From: Cafeteria roenbergensis
Taxonomy: Eukaryota; Sar; Bigyra; Bicosoecida; Cafeteriaceae
Length of the DNA: 64,000 nucleotides
Assembly: GCA_008330645.1 (NCBI GenBank)
Contig: VLTN01000018.1
Span: 186,001 to 250,000 of the forward strand
Reading direction: 5' to 3'
In this document: in pieces, positions 47,905 to 56,565 of the stretch
Layout: each line of letters begins with the position of its first letter
Position numbering within the stretch: the first letter of the stretch is position 1
Notes under the pieces: model-generated
What the model was told of the DNA's origin: nothing
Databases searched by the model: none
The model's input: the letters and a program-made list of their open reading frames with translations, nothing else
Program-made: the position numbers and the translations under genes

Positions 47905-48956
47905 TCATCGCACCGCGCACGGAAACTTCTCGACACTTGCCGCATTCACACCTGCCCCCTCCGGCACAGCCACGCCTCGCCCGTCAACGGCGGCGCTGAG
48001 CCACCGCCGCCGCGCTTCTACCCGCTGCAGCCCGAACCGAAACGCCGTCATGGCGCTCAGGAGCCCCTCCGTGGCCGCGCTCACTGGCCCGCGCACACCG
48101 GTCGCCGCAGACGCTGCAGCCGCCTGCTCTCGAGCGCTGGCCTCCACCGCGCTGTAGAAGAGCCGGACTTCGCCCTCCTCGGGCCCTGCCGGGCCCCGCA
48201 CGCCCGAGGGCTGCGCCGGCTGGTAGCCGAACCTGCGGGCCGCCTCGCTCGCGCACATTCGGCCGACGTGCGCCTCTGCCCCGCCCTTGGGACCGCAATT
48301 CCGGGCAGGGCCCTGCCCCCCGGCGCGAGGGGCCCGGCAGGCGGCCTGGGTCAGCGCCATGCTTGCCCCCGCTGCCCGGCCGCCTCGCGACAGCTCCCCC
48401 CTCCGGCGCGTGAAGCTGGAGGCGAGCGCATCCTGCGCCCGGAGGTCCCACTGCGGGCACATGCTGGTGTCCCCCTGGCCGACCATGGCCGTTGCCACGT
48501 GCCTGCGCACGTGGGCGCCGCTCATCGTCCGCTTGAGCAGAGGCGCGGCAGCGGAAAGCGGGACGGACACGCGCAGCGTCGTTGCGACTCGGTGCTCAGG
48601 GCACTCGTTCGAGACCAGGGGCGGGACGTCCGACGGGCAAGACGGGTCCCGGTGCCTTGCCACGGCATCCCAGGCCTCCTGCGAGCTGCCAGAACCTCCC
48701 AAGGCGAAGCTCCGGGGCCGGAGCGGCACCGAGGGCAGCGGGGCCGACGCCGTCAGAGACGTGCCTGCAAGCGGCGGCGGTTGTGACGGAAGCGATGCCG
48801 TGAGGCAGCCGGTGAGGCGCGGGAGGCGCGGAATGGCAAGCGGGGCCAGCCTCAGCGAGCCGCGGTCTCACGAGCGCGGGCGACCGCCGCGGGCGTCCGC
48901 AGCTCCGGATGGGCCCGAAAGAACTGAACTGCTCGCGCAGCTCGCGCGTCGTCCAT
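47905..48956 (-). CDS. Unknown protein, two exons
   Basis: The model complement(47905..48764, 48872..48956) encodes 314 residues starting MDDARAARAVQFFRAHPELR. A 107-nt intron (GTGAGA donor, CTTGCAG acceptor, phase 1) joins it to TSLTASAPLPSVPLRPRSF. Exon 2 contains moderately complex sequence (ECPEHRVATTLRVSVPLSAA, SMCPQWDLRAQDALASSFTR, EEGEVRLFYSAVEASAREQA, LLSAMTAFRFGLQRVEARRR) but no domain I know. In-frame ATGs at 49142 and 49184 would lengthen the N-terminus and make it abut or overlap the D-lactate dehydrogenase start. I prefer 48956 because it leaves a 184-bp divergent spacer like the other pairs here. Confidence 0.5.
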
Positions 48957-49140
48957 CGCCGGGCCGGGCCTCGCCTCGGCTGGAGCACGCAGTGCCGGCA
49001 ACGGGCCGCAGCCTCGCAGGCGCAACCGTGGGCAGAGCCCGCTGGTCAACAGCGGCGAAAACGCAGCGTCGAACGACTGCTCCACGGACTCCCCCTCGCA
49101 CTCCCCGGGGTTTCGCCCACTCAGAGGGGCGGTGAGAGGC
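48957..49140. promoter_or_regulatory. Divergent promoter, unknown gene / LDHD
   Basis: These 184 bp lie between the preferred ATG of the unknown gene (48956, minus) and that of LDHD (49141, plus). The minus-strand frame is open through the spacer, so some of it could be coding if an earlier ATG is used. Confidence 0.35.
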
Positions 49141-50864
49141 ATGGCGGCCGCGAGGGCGGCATCCGGCCGCGCTTCACGCCTCATGCGCCGTCAAGCCGCG
49201 CGGTGCACGGCGGTCGCAGGCGCCGCCTCGGCCTTTGAGCCCTCGTTCGACGCCTGGAGGGCCGCAGCCGCAACTGCTGCGGTTGCGGTGGCCGCTTTCG
49301 TGGCTGGCTCAGTGGCGCATGCCGACGATGGTGGCGCAAGCCTGCCCGCAGGTGAGCTGCGGCGAGGGCGCTGGCGCGCTTCTCGAGGCGTCAGCGCGGC
49401 TCCTGACCGCGTGCAGCTCCGATTCCATCGCCCCCTCCCCTCCCTCGCTCTGCCCCGCGGTCCCCCCGCCTGCCTGCCTGTGGGTTCTCCGGCGCAGCCT
49501 GCTTGGAGGAGCTGCGCGATGCCGTGGGGGCAGCCAATGTTTCGGACGCAGAGGAGGACCGCGCAGAGTTCGGGCGGGACAAGTACTCCCACCACCACGG
49601 CCCGCCCCCCGCGGCGGTGGTCCGGCCTGGCTCCACCGCGGAGGTTTCCGCGGTGCTCAAGGCGTGCCACAGGCACGGCGTGCCCGTCGTGGCGTTCGGG
49701 TCCGGCACCTCGCTGGAGGGCCACACGGTCCCGTCTCCAGCCGGCATTGTGCTTGCGATGGACAGGATGGACGGCGTCGTGCGCCTTGACGCCGCAGGGC
49801 AGGACGTCACTGTGCAGGCCGGCTGCGTGAAGGACCTTCTCAACGAGCAGCTGCGCCCCCACGGCCTGTTCTTCCCCGTGGACCCCGGACCGGGCGCCAC
49901 GATCGGCGGCATGTGCGCCACGGGCTGCTCCGGCACCAACGCCGTGCGCTTCGGCACCATGAAGGACAACGTTCTCGCTCTCACTGCGGTGCTGGCTGAC
50001 GGCACAGTGCTCACCACGGGTGGCAGAGCCCGCAAGTCTAGCGCAGGCTACGACCTCGCCCGGCTCCTCGTCGGTTCGGAGGGCACCCTGGCAGTCATCA
50101 CCGAGGCCACGCTGAGACTCCGCCCCCTGCCCGAGACGACGGCTGTGGCCGTGGCGGCGTTCCCCACCGTCGGCGACGCCGCCGCCGCCGTGATGCGCTT
50201 GCTGCGGGAGGGCGTGGAGGTGAGCTGCGTGGAGCTGCTGGACGACGGCATGATCCGCGTGATCAACGAGCAGTCGGGCTTCGACCACGCCGTGGCCCCC
50301 ACGCTCTTCTTCAAGTTCGCCGGGTCCCCCGAGGCTGTGAAGGAGTGCGCGGCCCGGACTGCGGACGCCATCCGCCACCACGGCGCCGACGGGTGGCGCT
50401 GGGCGTCGGACCCCAAGGAGGTGGCGCGACTCTGGCAGGCGCGGAAGGTGGCGCTCTGGTCCGCGCAGTCGGCCCACCCCGAAATGGAGGTCGCGATCAC
50501 AGACGTGTGCGTCCCCGTGTCGCGGCTCGCGGAGGCTGTGACGGAGACCAAGGCTGACATCGACGCGAGCCTGCTCGCAGGCCGCGCGCCCATCGTCGGC
50601 CACGTCGGCGACGGCAACTTCCACACGTTCCTCACCTTCGACGCGCACAACCCTGTGGAGAGCCAAGAGGCTGAGCGCCTCAACGACCGCATGGTGAAGC
50701 GGGCCATCCGCCTCGGCGGCACGTGCACTGGCGAGCACGGCATCGGACTCGGCAAGCGCAAGTACCTAGAGGAGGAAATCGGCGAGGGCGGGCTTCACGC
50801 CATGCGGCTCCTCAAGGCGGCGCTTGACCCACGCAACATCCTCAACCCCGGCAAGGTCCTTTGA
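49141..50864 (+). CDS. LDHD: D-lactate dehydrogenase (cytochrome), mitochondrial
   Basis: Two exons, 49141..49351 and 49498..50864, encode 525 residues. It oxidises D-lactate to pyruvate with FAD and passes electrons to cytochrome c in mitochondria. Exon 1 (MAAARAASGRASRLMRRQAA) is a presequence followed by a hydrophobic stretch (AAATAAVAVAAFVAGSVAHA), suggesting inner-membrane or intermembrane-space sorting. A 146-nt intron (GTGAGC...GCGCAG, phase 1) restores ACLEELRDAVG. FAD-domain motifs are PVVAFGSGTSLEGH, PVDPGPGATIGGMCATGCSG, NAVRFGTMKDNVL, KSSAGYDLARLLVGSEGTLA and ITEATLRLRPLP. The C-terminal cap has GHVGDGNFHTFL, GTCTGEHGIGLGKRKYL and LDPRNILNPGKV. Catalytic and metal-binding histidines are present. 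SSADH follows on the same strand. Confidence 0.95.
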
Positions 50865-51151
50865 GCGCGCGTGCGCGCGCGTGTACCAGTGCTCGGCCTC
50901 GCGACTTGCCGGCGTACGAGCAGCGGGCGAACGAGCCGCAGCCGCGGCTGTAGCGCGCCGCTCTGGTCGCGTCATTTGTGGCTGCTGCGTTGTGTCTGGC
51001 GCGTGTTGCGTTGTGACACCAAAACGGGTGGTTCGGGCCGCAAGTCGAAAGGGCGTGCGTGGCGAACCAGCGCGACCGGGCGAACTATTTGCGCATCCCG
51101 AACATTGGCCGCGGCGCGCGCGCGAGTGCGCTCAAAGCGCACTTGGACGCA
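50865..51151. promoter_or_regulatory. Spacer and promoter of SSADH
   Basis: These 287 bp lie between two plus-strand genes. An inverted CCAAT (ATTGG near 51104-51108) lies about 45 bp upstream of the SSADH ATG. The SSADH frame is open upstream to 51059 only through a GTG codon. Confidence 0.35.
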
Positions 51152-52678
51152 ATGATCCGCACTGTCCATGCGCTCTCGCGGTCACCGGGGCTGCGCGCCG
51201 CCGCCCCGCTTTCCCGGGCGCTCTCGTCTGGCAAGACCCTGGACGTGCGCAGCCCGTCGACCGGGGAGCTGCTCCAGACTGTTCCATCCGTGACCGCGGC
51301 GGGCGCGCGAGACGCCGTCCGGGCAGCTGCTGCGGCGCAGTCCGCCATGGCCGCGATGCTCCCTGCTGAGCGGGAGGCGGCGCTGCTTCGCCTCGCCGCG
51401 GCTCTGGAGGCCAGGAGCGAGGAGCTAGCGCTGACGATGGCTCGCGAAGCCGGCAAGCCGCTGCGCGAGGCTCGCGGAGAGGTCGCATACTCCCTGGGGT
51501 TCTTCCGGTGGTTCGCAGGCGAGGCCAGGCGGAACTACGGGCGCACGATACCCACCACGCACGTGGATAGGCGTCTGTGGACGATTCGGCAGCCGGTCGG
51601 CCTGTGCGCGCTCATCTCGCCGTGGAACTTCCCGCTGGCGATGCTTGCACGCAAGCTCGCGCCCGCGATTGCCGCCGGGTGCGCCTCTGTGATGAAGCCA
51701 GCGGAGGACACGCCCCTCACAGCCCTCATCCTGGCCGAGGAGGCGGCCCGGTGCGGCATTCCGCCCGACGCCGCCTCCCTCCTCGTGTGCTCCAGAGACG
51801 ACGTGGCTGAGGTCGGCGAGGTCCTGGCGACCGACCCTGCGGTCAAGAAGCTTTCTTTCACCGGCTCCACCGCGGTTGGCAAGCAGCTGGCCAGCTGGGC
51901 CTCCGGCACCGTGAAGCGTGTGTCGCTCGAGCTGGGCGGCAACGCCCCCGCCGTGGTGTTCCGGGACGCAGACATCGGCAAGGCGGCCGCCGCAATCGTG
52001 GCGTCGCGCTTCCGGAACTCGGGTCAGACGTGCGTGTGCACGAACCGCGTTCTCGTCGACGCGAGCGTGGCTGGACAGTTGACTGACGCCATGGCCGAGC
52101 TGATTGATGGGCTGGTGATTGGCGACGCTGCTGACGAGCGGACAGACGTCGGCCCGCTAGTGAACGAGCGCGCAGCCGCCTCCGCCGCGAGCTTCCAGCA
52201 GCAGGCGCTCGACGCAGGAGCACGCCCAGTGGTGGGCGGCCGGGGCCGGGTCAGCGCGGCCGGAGGGGTGAGGCGGGTGGGCGACGCCCCCACGGCGGAA
52301 TTCGACCCCGACGACGGCACGACCTTCTTCGAGCCCGTGCTGCTCGTGGGGGCCTCTCCAGGCATGCGCTGCGTTGCGGAGGAGTCGTTCGCGCCCATTC
52401 TGCCGGTGACCACGTTCGACGTGGAGGCAGAGGCGGTGGAGCTGGCCAACCACGCCAGCGCAGGGCTTGCCGCCTATGCCTTCACGAGGGACCTGGGCCG
52501 CGCGCTCCGCATGTCCGAGGCGCTGGAGTTCGGCATGGTCGGCGTCAACGAGGCGGTGATCAGCACCGAGGTGGCGCCCTTTGGGGGCATCAAAGAGAGC
52601 GGCACCGGGCGCGAGGGGGCAGCCGAGGGCATTGACGAGTACACGGAAGTCAAGTACGTTGCAGTTGGGGGCGTGTGA
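51152..52678 (+). CDS. ALDH5A1: Succinate-semialdehyde dehydrogenase, mitochondrial
   Basis: An intron-less frame of 508 residues starts at the ATG at 51152; the upstream in-frame codon is GTG. The first residues (MIRTVHALSRSPGLRAAAPL) form a mitochondrial presequence. ALDH-family motifs follow: LISPWNFPLAMLARKLAPA, AGCASVMKPAEDTPL, KKLSFTGSTAVGKQL, the catalytic Glu in SLELGGNAPAVVF and the catalytic Cys in RNSGQTCVCTNRVLV, then EESFAPILPV and PFGGIKESGTGREG. The order and the EYTEVKYV end fit ALDH5A1/GabD, which oxidises succinate semialdehyde to succinate in the GABA shunt with NAD(P). The TCVC pair equals the redox-switch cysteines of human SSADH. Other ALDH5-like substrates cannot be excluded. 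Confidence 0.92.
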   Translation: MIRTVHALSRSPGLRAAAPLSRALSSGKTLDVRSPSTGELLQTVPSVTAAGARDAVRAAAAAQSAMAAMLPAEREAALLRLAAALEARSEELALTMAREAGKPLREARGEVAYSLGFFRWFAGEARRNYGRTIPTTHVDRRLWTIRQPVGLCALISPWNFPLAMLARKLAPAIAAGCASVMKPAEDTPLTALILAEEAARCGIPPDAASLLVCSRDDVAEVGEVLATDPAVKKLSFTGSTAVGKQLASWASGTVKRVSLELGGNAPAVVFRDADIGKAAAAIVASRFRNSGQTCVCTNRVLVDASVAGQLTDAMAELIDGLVIGDAADERTDVGPLVNERAAASAASFQQQALDAGARPVVGGRGRVSAAGGVRRVGDAPTAEFDPDDGTTFFEPVLLVGASPGMRCVAEESFAPILPVTTFDVEAEAVELANHASAGLAAYAFTRDLGRALRMSEALEFGMVGVNEAVISTEVAPFGGIKESGTGREGAAEGIDEYTEVKYVAVGGV

Positions 52679-52701
52679 GCCGCGTGCGCGAGCCCTGCAG
52701 C

Positions 52702-52719
52702 CCAATCAATGCGCCCAAT
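52702..52719 (+). promoter_or_regulatory. CCAAT-box pair upstream of the transporter
   Basis: Two CCAAT boxes at 52702-52706 and 52715-52719, 13 bp apart, lie 151-168 bp upstream of the transporter ATG. An AT-rich patch (52716-52737) follows. The arrangement mirrors the pair upstream of ESF1. Confidence 0.45.
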
Positions 52720-52869
52720 ATTTGATTTTTGCTTTTGACTCGGCACGGCCAAGCGCGCTCACTTGCAGCGAAGCCCCACCCCCGAACGCAACCGCAAGGC
52801 CCTGGCAGCGTAGGAGGCAAGCTTGCCCGGCTTGAGGGTGGCAGCGCCGGAGGGCGAGGAGGGGGTCGA

Positions 52870-54252
52870 ATGGCCCTCAAGGGGCCGGCGCTGGCGATTC
52901 TGGTTGTTGTGTGGTATGCCCTGTCCTCGGGATACAGCCTGTACGCCAAGATAGGCCTCAGGGAGGACCCAGAGGTGTCCGACGCGGTGCTAACGCTGAT
53001 GCAGCTTGTGCTGGGAGCGGCGGCAAGCGGCCTGGCTTTGGGGCAGGGCGCCTGGGGCATTGTGGAGCTGGCCTCTCGCAGCCCGTCAATTTTGCTCATC
53101 GCTGCGGCGTACACGGCCGGGGCTGCGCTCACGTCAGCGTCCATGGCCCTCGGTTCTGTTGCAATCGCCTACGTCATCAAGTCGACGGAGCCGCTGGGCT
53201 CGGTTGCGCTTTCGCGGCTGCTGCTCGGGCAGCGCTTCTCCGCCTGGACGCTGGCCACCATGCTGCCGTTATGCCTCGGGCTCGTGCTCGCCTGCTACTC
53301 GCCGGCTCCCGCCACAGCAGAGTCGGCTCCGGAGGCCGGGGGCGGCCGGTCCACGCAGCAGCTGGCGGGAGCGCTGCTGGCTCTGGCAGCCAACATGGGC
53401 ATGTCGGTGCGCAACGTCACGACGAAGCTCCGTCAGGTCCTGCGAGAGTCAGGAGGCAGACTGACGGCGGCAGGCCGCTCAAAGTCCGCGTCAGGGAGCG
53501 ACGTGGACACACTGGGAGCGGCCGCCCCGCCGCTGCCCAACCCCAGAGCGCAGACGAAGCCAGGCCACCTCCCCGCCGCCTCCGCCCTCCACTGCGACGA
53601 CTCCGCCGAGACGGTAGGCGCTCCCGCGGCCAACGGCGCGTCCCCGGCGCCTGCGTCGCGGCTGGCTTCCCCCCCGCTTGCCCCCGAGAGCCCCGTGGCC
53701 GTGTTTGGCGCGGTGTCCCTGTGCGGGTCAGTCCTCGCCCTGCTGCTGGTGCTCGCCGACCCCTCGGGCCGGTCCCAGAGCCACCTGGCGGCGCTACCCG
53801 GCCGCCTCGCGGCGGGCAGCCCGGCGGACGTGAGCCTCGTGTACTCAGCCGCGTGCCACGCCGGATATACCCTCTGCTCGTTCGTGGCCCTGGGCACGCT
53901 GGAGCCAGCCACGCACGCCGTCGTCACGGCTCTGAAGCAGCTCAGCGTCATCGTGGCGGCGGCCCTTTTGCTTGGAAGCCCCATGACGGCGCTTCAGGTG
54001 CTGGGTGCGGCCATGGCGGTGGGCGGCGTCGCCCTGTACGGCGTGGTCAGGTCGCGGGATCCCCTTCGGGCGGAGCTCCGCCCTTGGCGCCCTGCCGCGC
54101 AGGTGCTGACGTCCCGGTCGCTGACACTGCTCGCCGCTGCCGCAGCAGTGGTCCTTGTGGCTGTGGCGAGGCCCTACCCGCCAGCCGCGGAGTCGGCGCC
54201 GCAGACAGAGCCGCTGCCGCTGACAGAGCCGCTTGGTGGTCACCCCGAGTGA
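52870..54252 (+). CDS. Triose-phosphate / nucleotide-sugar-type transporter (DMT superfamily)
   Basis: The ATG at 52870 gives 460 residues with about ten membrane helices. Motifs fit the TPT branch of the drug/metabolite superfamily: VVWYALSSGYSLYAKIGL in helix 1, DAVLTLMQLVLG, ALGSVAIAYVIKSTEPLGSV, LSRLLLGQRFS, ANMGMSVRNVTTKL, then VFGAVSLCGSVLAL, YSAACHAGYTLCSFVALGTL, THAVVTALKQLSVIVAAALL and ALQVLGAAMAVGGVALYGVV. These transporters exchange phosphorylated C3-C6 sugars in plastids, or nucleotide sugars in the Golgi. About 110 polar residues interrupt the middle, as an extramembrane loop. The usual KR pair in the VxxxKR motif is KQ here. No targeting peptide is seen, and the substrate is unknown. 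Confidence 0.85.
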   Translation: MALKGPALAILVVVWYALSSGYSLYAKIGLREDPEVSDAVLTLMQLVLGAAASGLALGQGAWGIVELASRSPSILLIAAAYTAGAALTSASMALGSVAIAYVIKSTEPLGSVALSRLLLGQRFSAWTLATMLPLCLGLVLACYSPAPATAESAPEAGGGRSTQQLAGALLALAANMGMSVRNVTTKLRQVLRESGGRLTAAGRSKSASGSDVDTLGAAAPPLPNPRAQTKPGHLPAASALHCDDSAETVGAPAANGASPAPASRLASPPLAPESPVAVFGAVSLCGSVLALLLVLADPSGRSQSHLAALPGRLAAGSPADVSLVYSAACHAGYTLCSFVALGTLEPATHAVVTALKQLSVIVAAALLLGSPMTALQVLGAAMAVGGVALYGVVRSRDPLRAELRPWRPAAQVLTSRSLTLLAAAAAVVLVAVARPYPPAAESAPQTEPLPLTEPLGGHPE

Positions 54253-54445
54253 GCGCGGTTCGGTTCGGACGGGGGGCACTGCGCTCCAGGGTGGGGGAGC
54301 GCAGGGGAGAGGAGCAAACTTGCGATCGAAGAAGGCAAGGCTTTTGTTTTTGTCGCTGCAAACCGAGCGCACAAGCACCACAGCCACGCACTGTTCGTCT
54401 CAACGCAGCCAAACCGCACGCATCAGAGCCCGGGCCTGCCACGGC
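54253..54445. other. Convergent 3' spacer
   Basis: These 193 bp lie between the stops of the transporter and the CID protein. An AT-richer patch at 54330-54365 is the only visible feature. Confidence 0.35.
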
Positions 54446-56039
54446 TCAGTCGCGCCAGTCCTCCCCGCTGTCCAGCACGGACACGGGCTGGTACTCGCGC
54501 GCGATGGGGTTGTACACCATCTTGCCCTCGTCCTCACGCCCCCGCTTCTTGGCCCGCTGCTCGGACGCCAGCTGCCTTCGCGCCTCCTCCTCCGCCTCTT
54601 CGTCCTCCTCGTCAGCCGCGCCGAGCAGGTCCATGTCGGACGGTGCGGCGCCCGACGCCGACTTGAGGCTGCCTGACCCAGTCGAGCCTCCTCTGTGCAG
54701 CAGACGCGGCGTGAAGGACTCGTCCAGCCCACCCACCATATCAAGCGACGAGGCGGCCCCCACGGATCCAACCATCGACACGCCCCCCGTCAGCCCGGAA
54801 GCAACGCCGGCAGCGGCTCCGGCGGCCGTGGGCGTAGCGCCCTGCAGCGACAACACGGCTCCGGGGCCGGGCGACGGTCCCCCGCCCGCCCCCGGCACCG
54901 TGGCTTCTGCGAGGTACTGCGCCGCCTCCAGGCGCCTGATCAGGTCCTCCACCTCCCCCAGCCTCCCAACCGCGGCCTTGGCGTCCCGGTCCGCCTGCGC
55001 CGCCTCCGCCCTCAGCTTGCTCACGAGGCACGTGTTGGCATCCAGCGACTCCTCCGCGCAGAAGCGCAGGCGGGCGAGCACCGAGCAGGCGCGCAAGGCG
55101 TCCGTGGCCTCGGCCTCCCTCTGCGCGCGAGGAAGCGTCTGGAGCCGCGGGAGGTCCGGCCCTCCGCTGAGCAGCTCTGAGCTGAGGTGGCGCACCCGAG
55201 ACGCAACGGCTGTTGTGACGCGCTGGCGGAATGCAGCGTCTTCCAGCGCCTCCGACAGGGACGCGGCCTCTGTGCGGGGGGCGGCAGGGGGGCGGTCCAT
55301 GACCCCAGCCATGCCCGGCGCAGCCGCAGGCTTCGAGTCCGGCCCCGCCGCGCCCGCGGAGGAGCGCGAGCCGTCGCCGGCGCTGGCAGCGCGCTCACCC
55401 TCCGCAGCCGGGCCGGCAGCGGAACGCCCTTCCATCGCTGCCGCGGCGGCGGGGGGCAGCTCGAGCGGGCTGGCGAGGTGGCGCGTGCTCGACGGCGCCG
55501 AATGCAGCGTGTTGCGCCAGCGGGTGCACGCGTTGCCTGAGTAGATGCGGCGCTCCTCCACGATGTTGATCACGCGGTTCACGCGCCCGCGATTCTCCGG
55601 GCAGCGCCAGTGCACGACGCACATTGCCTCGTGGAACACCTGCGAGCAGGGACATCGCAGGACCGAGGGGAAGCCGGCTGGCTGCTTTGGGCACGCAGAC
55701 GCGCAGCCAGACACTGCAGCTGCGTGCCGCATACCGCGGGCGTGGCCTCCCAGACCTGGCGCGAGCCGCGGACGACGCAGGGAGCGCGCTCACCTCGCCA
55801 AACTCCTTGATGAACACATTCAGCTTCCGCGCGGCAGCCCTCTGCACCACATCGTTCGCAACGTAGATGAGAGGAAGCACACGGTCCGAGCGGGCTGCCC
55901 GAAGCACCACGAGCCAGTTGTGGACCAGCTGCTTGGCGTGCCCGCTGTGAAGCAAGATGTAGCCCGCAATCGCCTGCACGGACTCGGCCTGGCCACTGAG
56001 GCGGACCAGCCGCTTCAAAAAGGGCCCGTTGAACGACAT
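54446..56039 (-). CDS. CID-domain protein (RPRD1 / Rtt103 type)
   Basis: Two exons, complement(54446..55639, 55794..56039), encode 479 residues from MSFNGPFLKRLVRLSG; an in-frame ATG at 56105 adds 22 residues. The N-terminal CID domain binds the phosphorylated RNA polymerase II C-terminal tail. It shows SVQAIAGYILLHSGHAKQL, NWLVVLRAARSDRVLPLIYV, ANDVVQRAAARKLNVFIKEF and, across a 154-nt intron (phase 0, GTGAGC...CTCGCAG), VFHEAMCVV and RVNRVINIVEERRIYSG. The LIYVANDVVQ element is diagnostic. A coiled region follows (SKLRAEAAQADRDAKAAVGR), then Gly/Ser-rich linker, an acidic stretch and a conserved-looking tail, NPIAREYQPVSVLDSGEDW. Function in transcription termination or CTD dephosphorylation is inferred from the family. 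Confidence 0.88.
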
Positions 56040-56565
56040 GTGGCGCCCAGGGCGGAGTGCAGCCCCCGCCAAACGCGGCGCCAGCTTTGCCTGCTGGGCA
56101 GTCATGCGGCAGAGCGCGCTACGAAGGTGCCACTGAGTTGAGTTGTGTTAGCGTCGGGTTGCGGACTACGGCATGGGGCTGGCCTCGCGCACGTCATGGC
56201 GCCCGCCAGCCGTTTGCTGGGGTGGTGCCCCCGACCTGGTCAACCCCACGAGAGGGCTGCGCCTTTGCGTTCCAAGCACGGCGCTAAGTTTCTCTGCGAC
56301 ACAGAGTTGAGGCCTGTGTGCGAAGTCTCAATTCACAAGGCCGCCCAATCAACACACCCCTCTCGCACAGCTCCGCTCAAAGGGCCGCGCCAGACCGAGG
56401 CGCGACGCTGTGCGTTCGCCCCCTTGTGCCGCGACGGCCCGCAAGGCACACGTGCAGCACCAAGAGGCAGCACCAACGCTAGGTTGCCACGCGCAAGGCA
56501 TCGCTCGGCAAAAGGAGGGGCACGCTCGCAGCCACGCAATCTACGCTGTCCACTTCCCAACCGAG
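56040..56565. other. Spacer between CID gene and importin-9
   Basis: These 526 bp contain the CID gene promoter and the importin-9 3' end. CCAATC on the plus strand near 56346-56351 is about 310 bp upstream of the CID start. Small frames at 56145-56696 have no features. I see no gene or RNA. Confidence 0.4.

Noticed and set aside
47285-47999. Plus-strand frames in the Nudix upstream spacer
   Set aside because: No domain, and starts overlap the Nudix N-terminus; composition is like other shadows.
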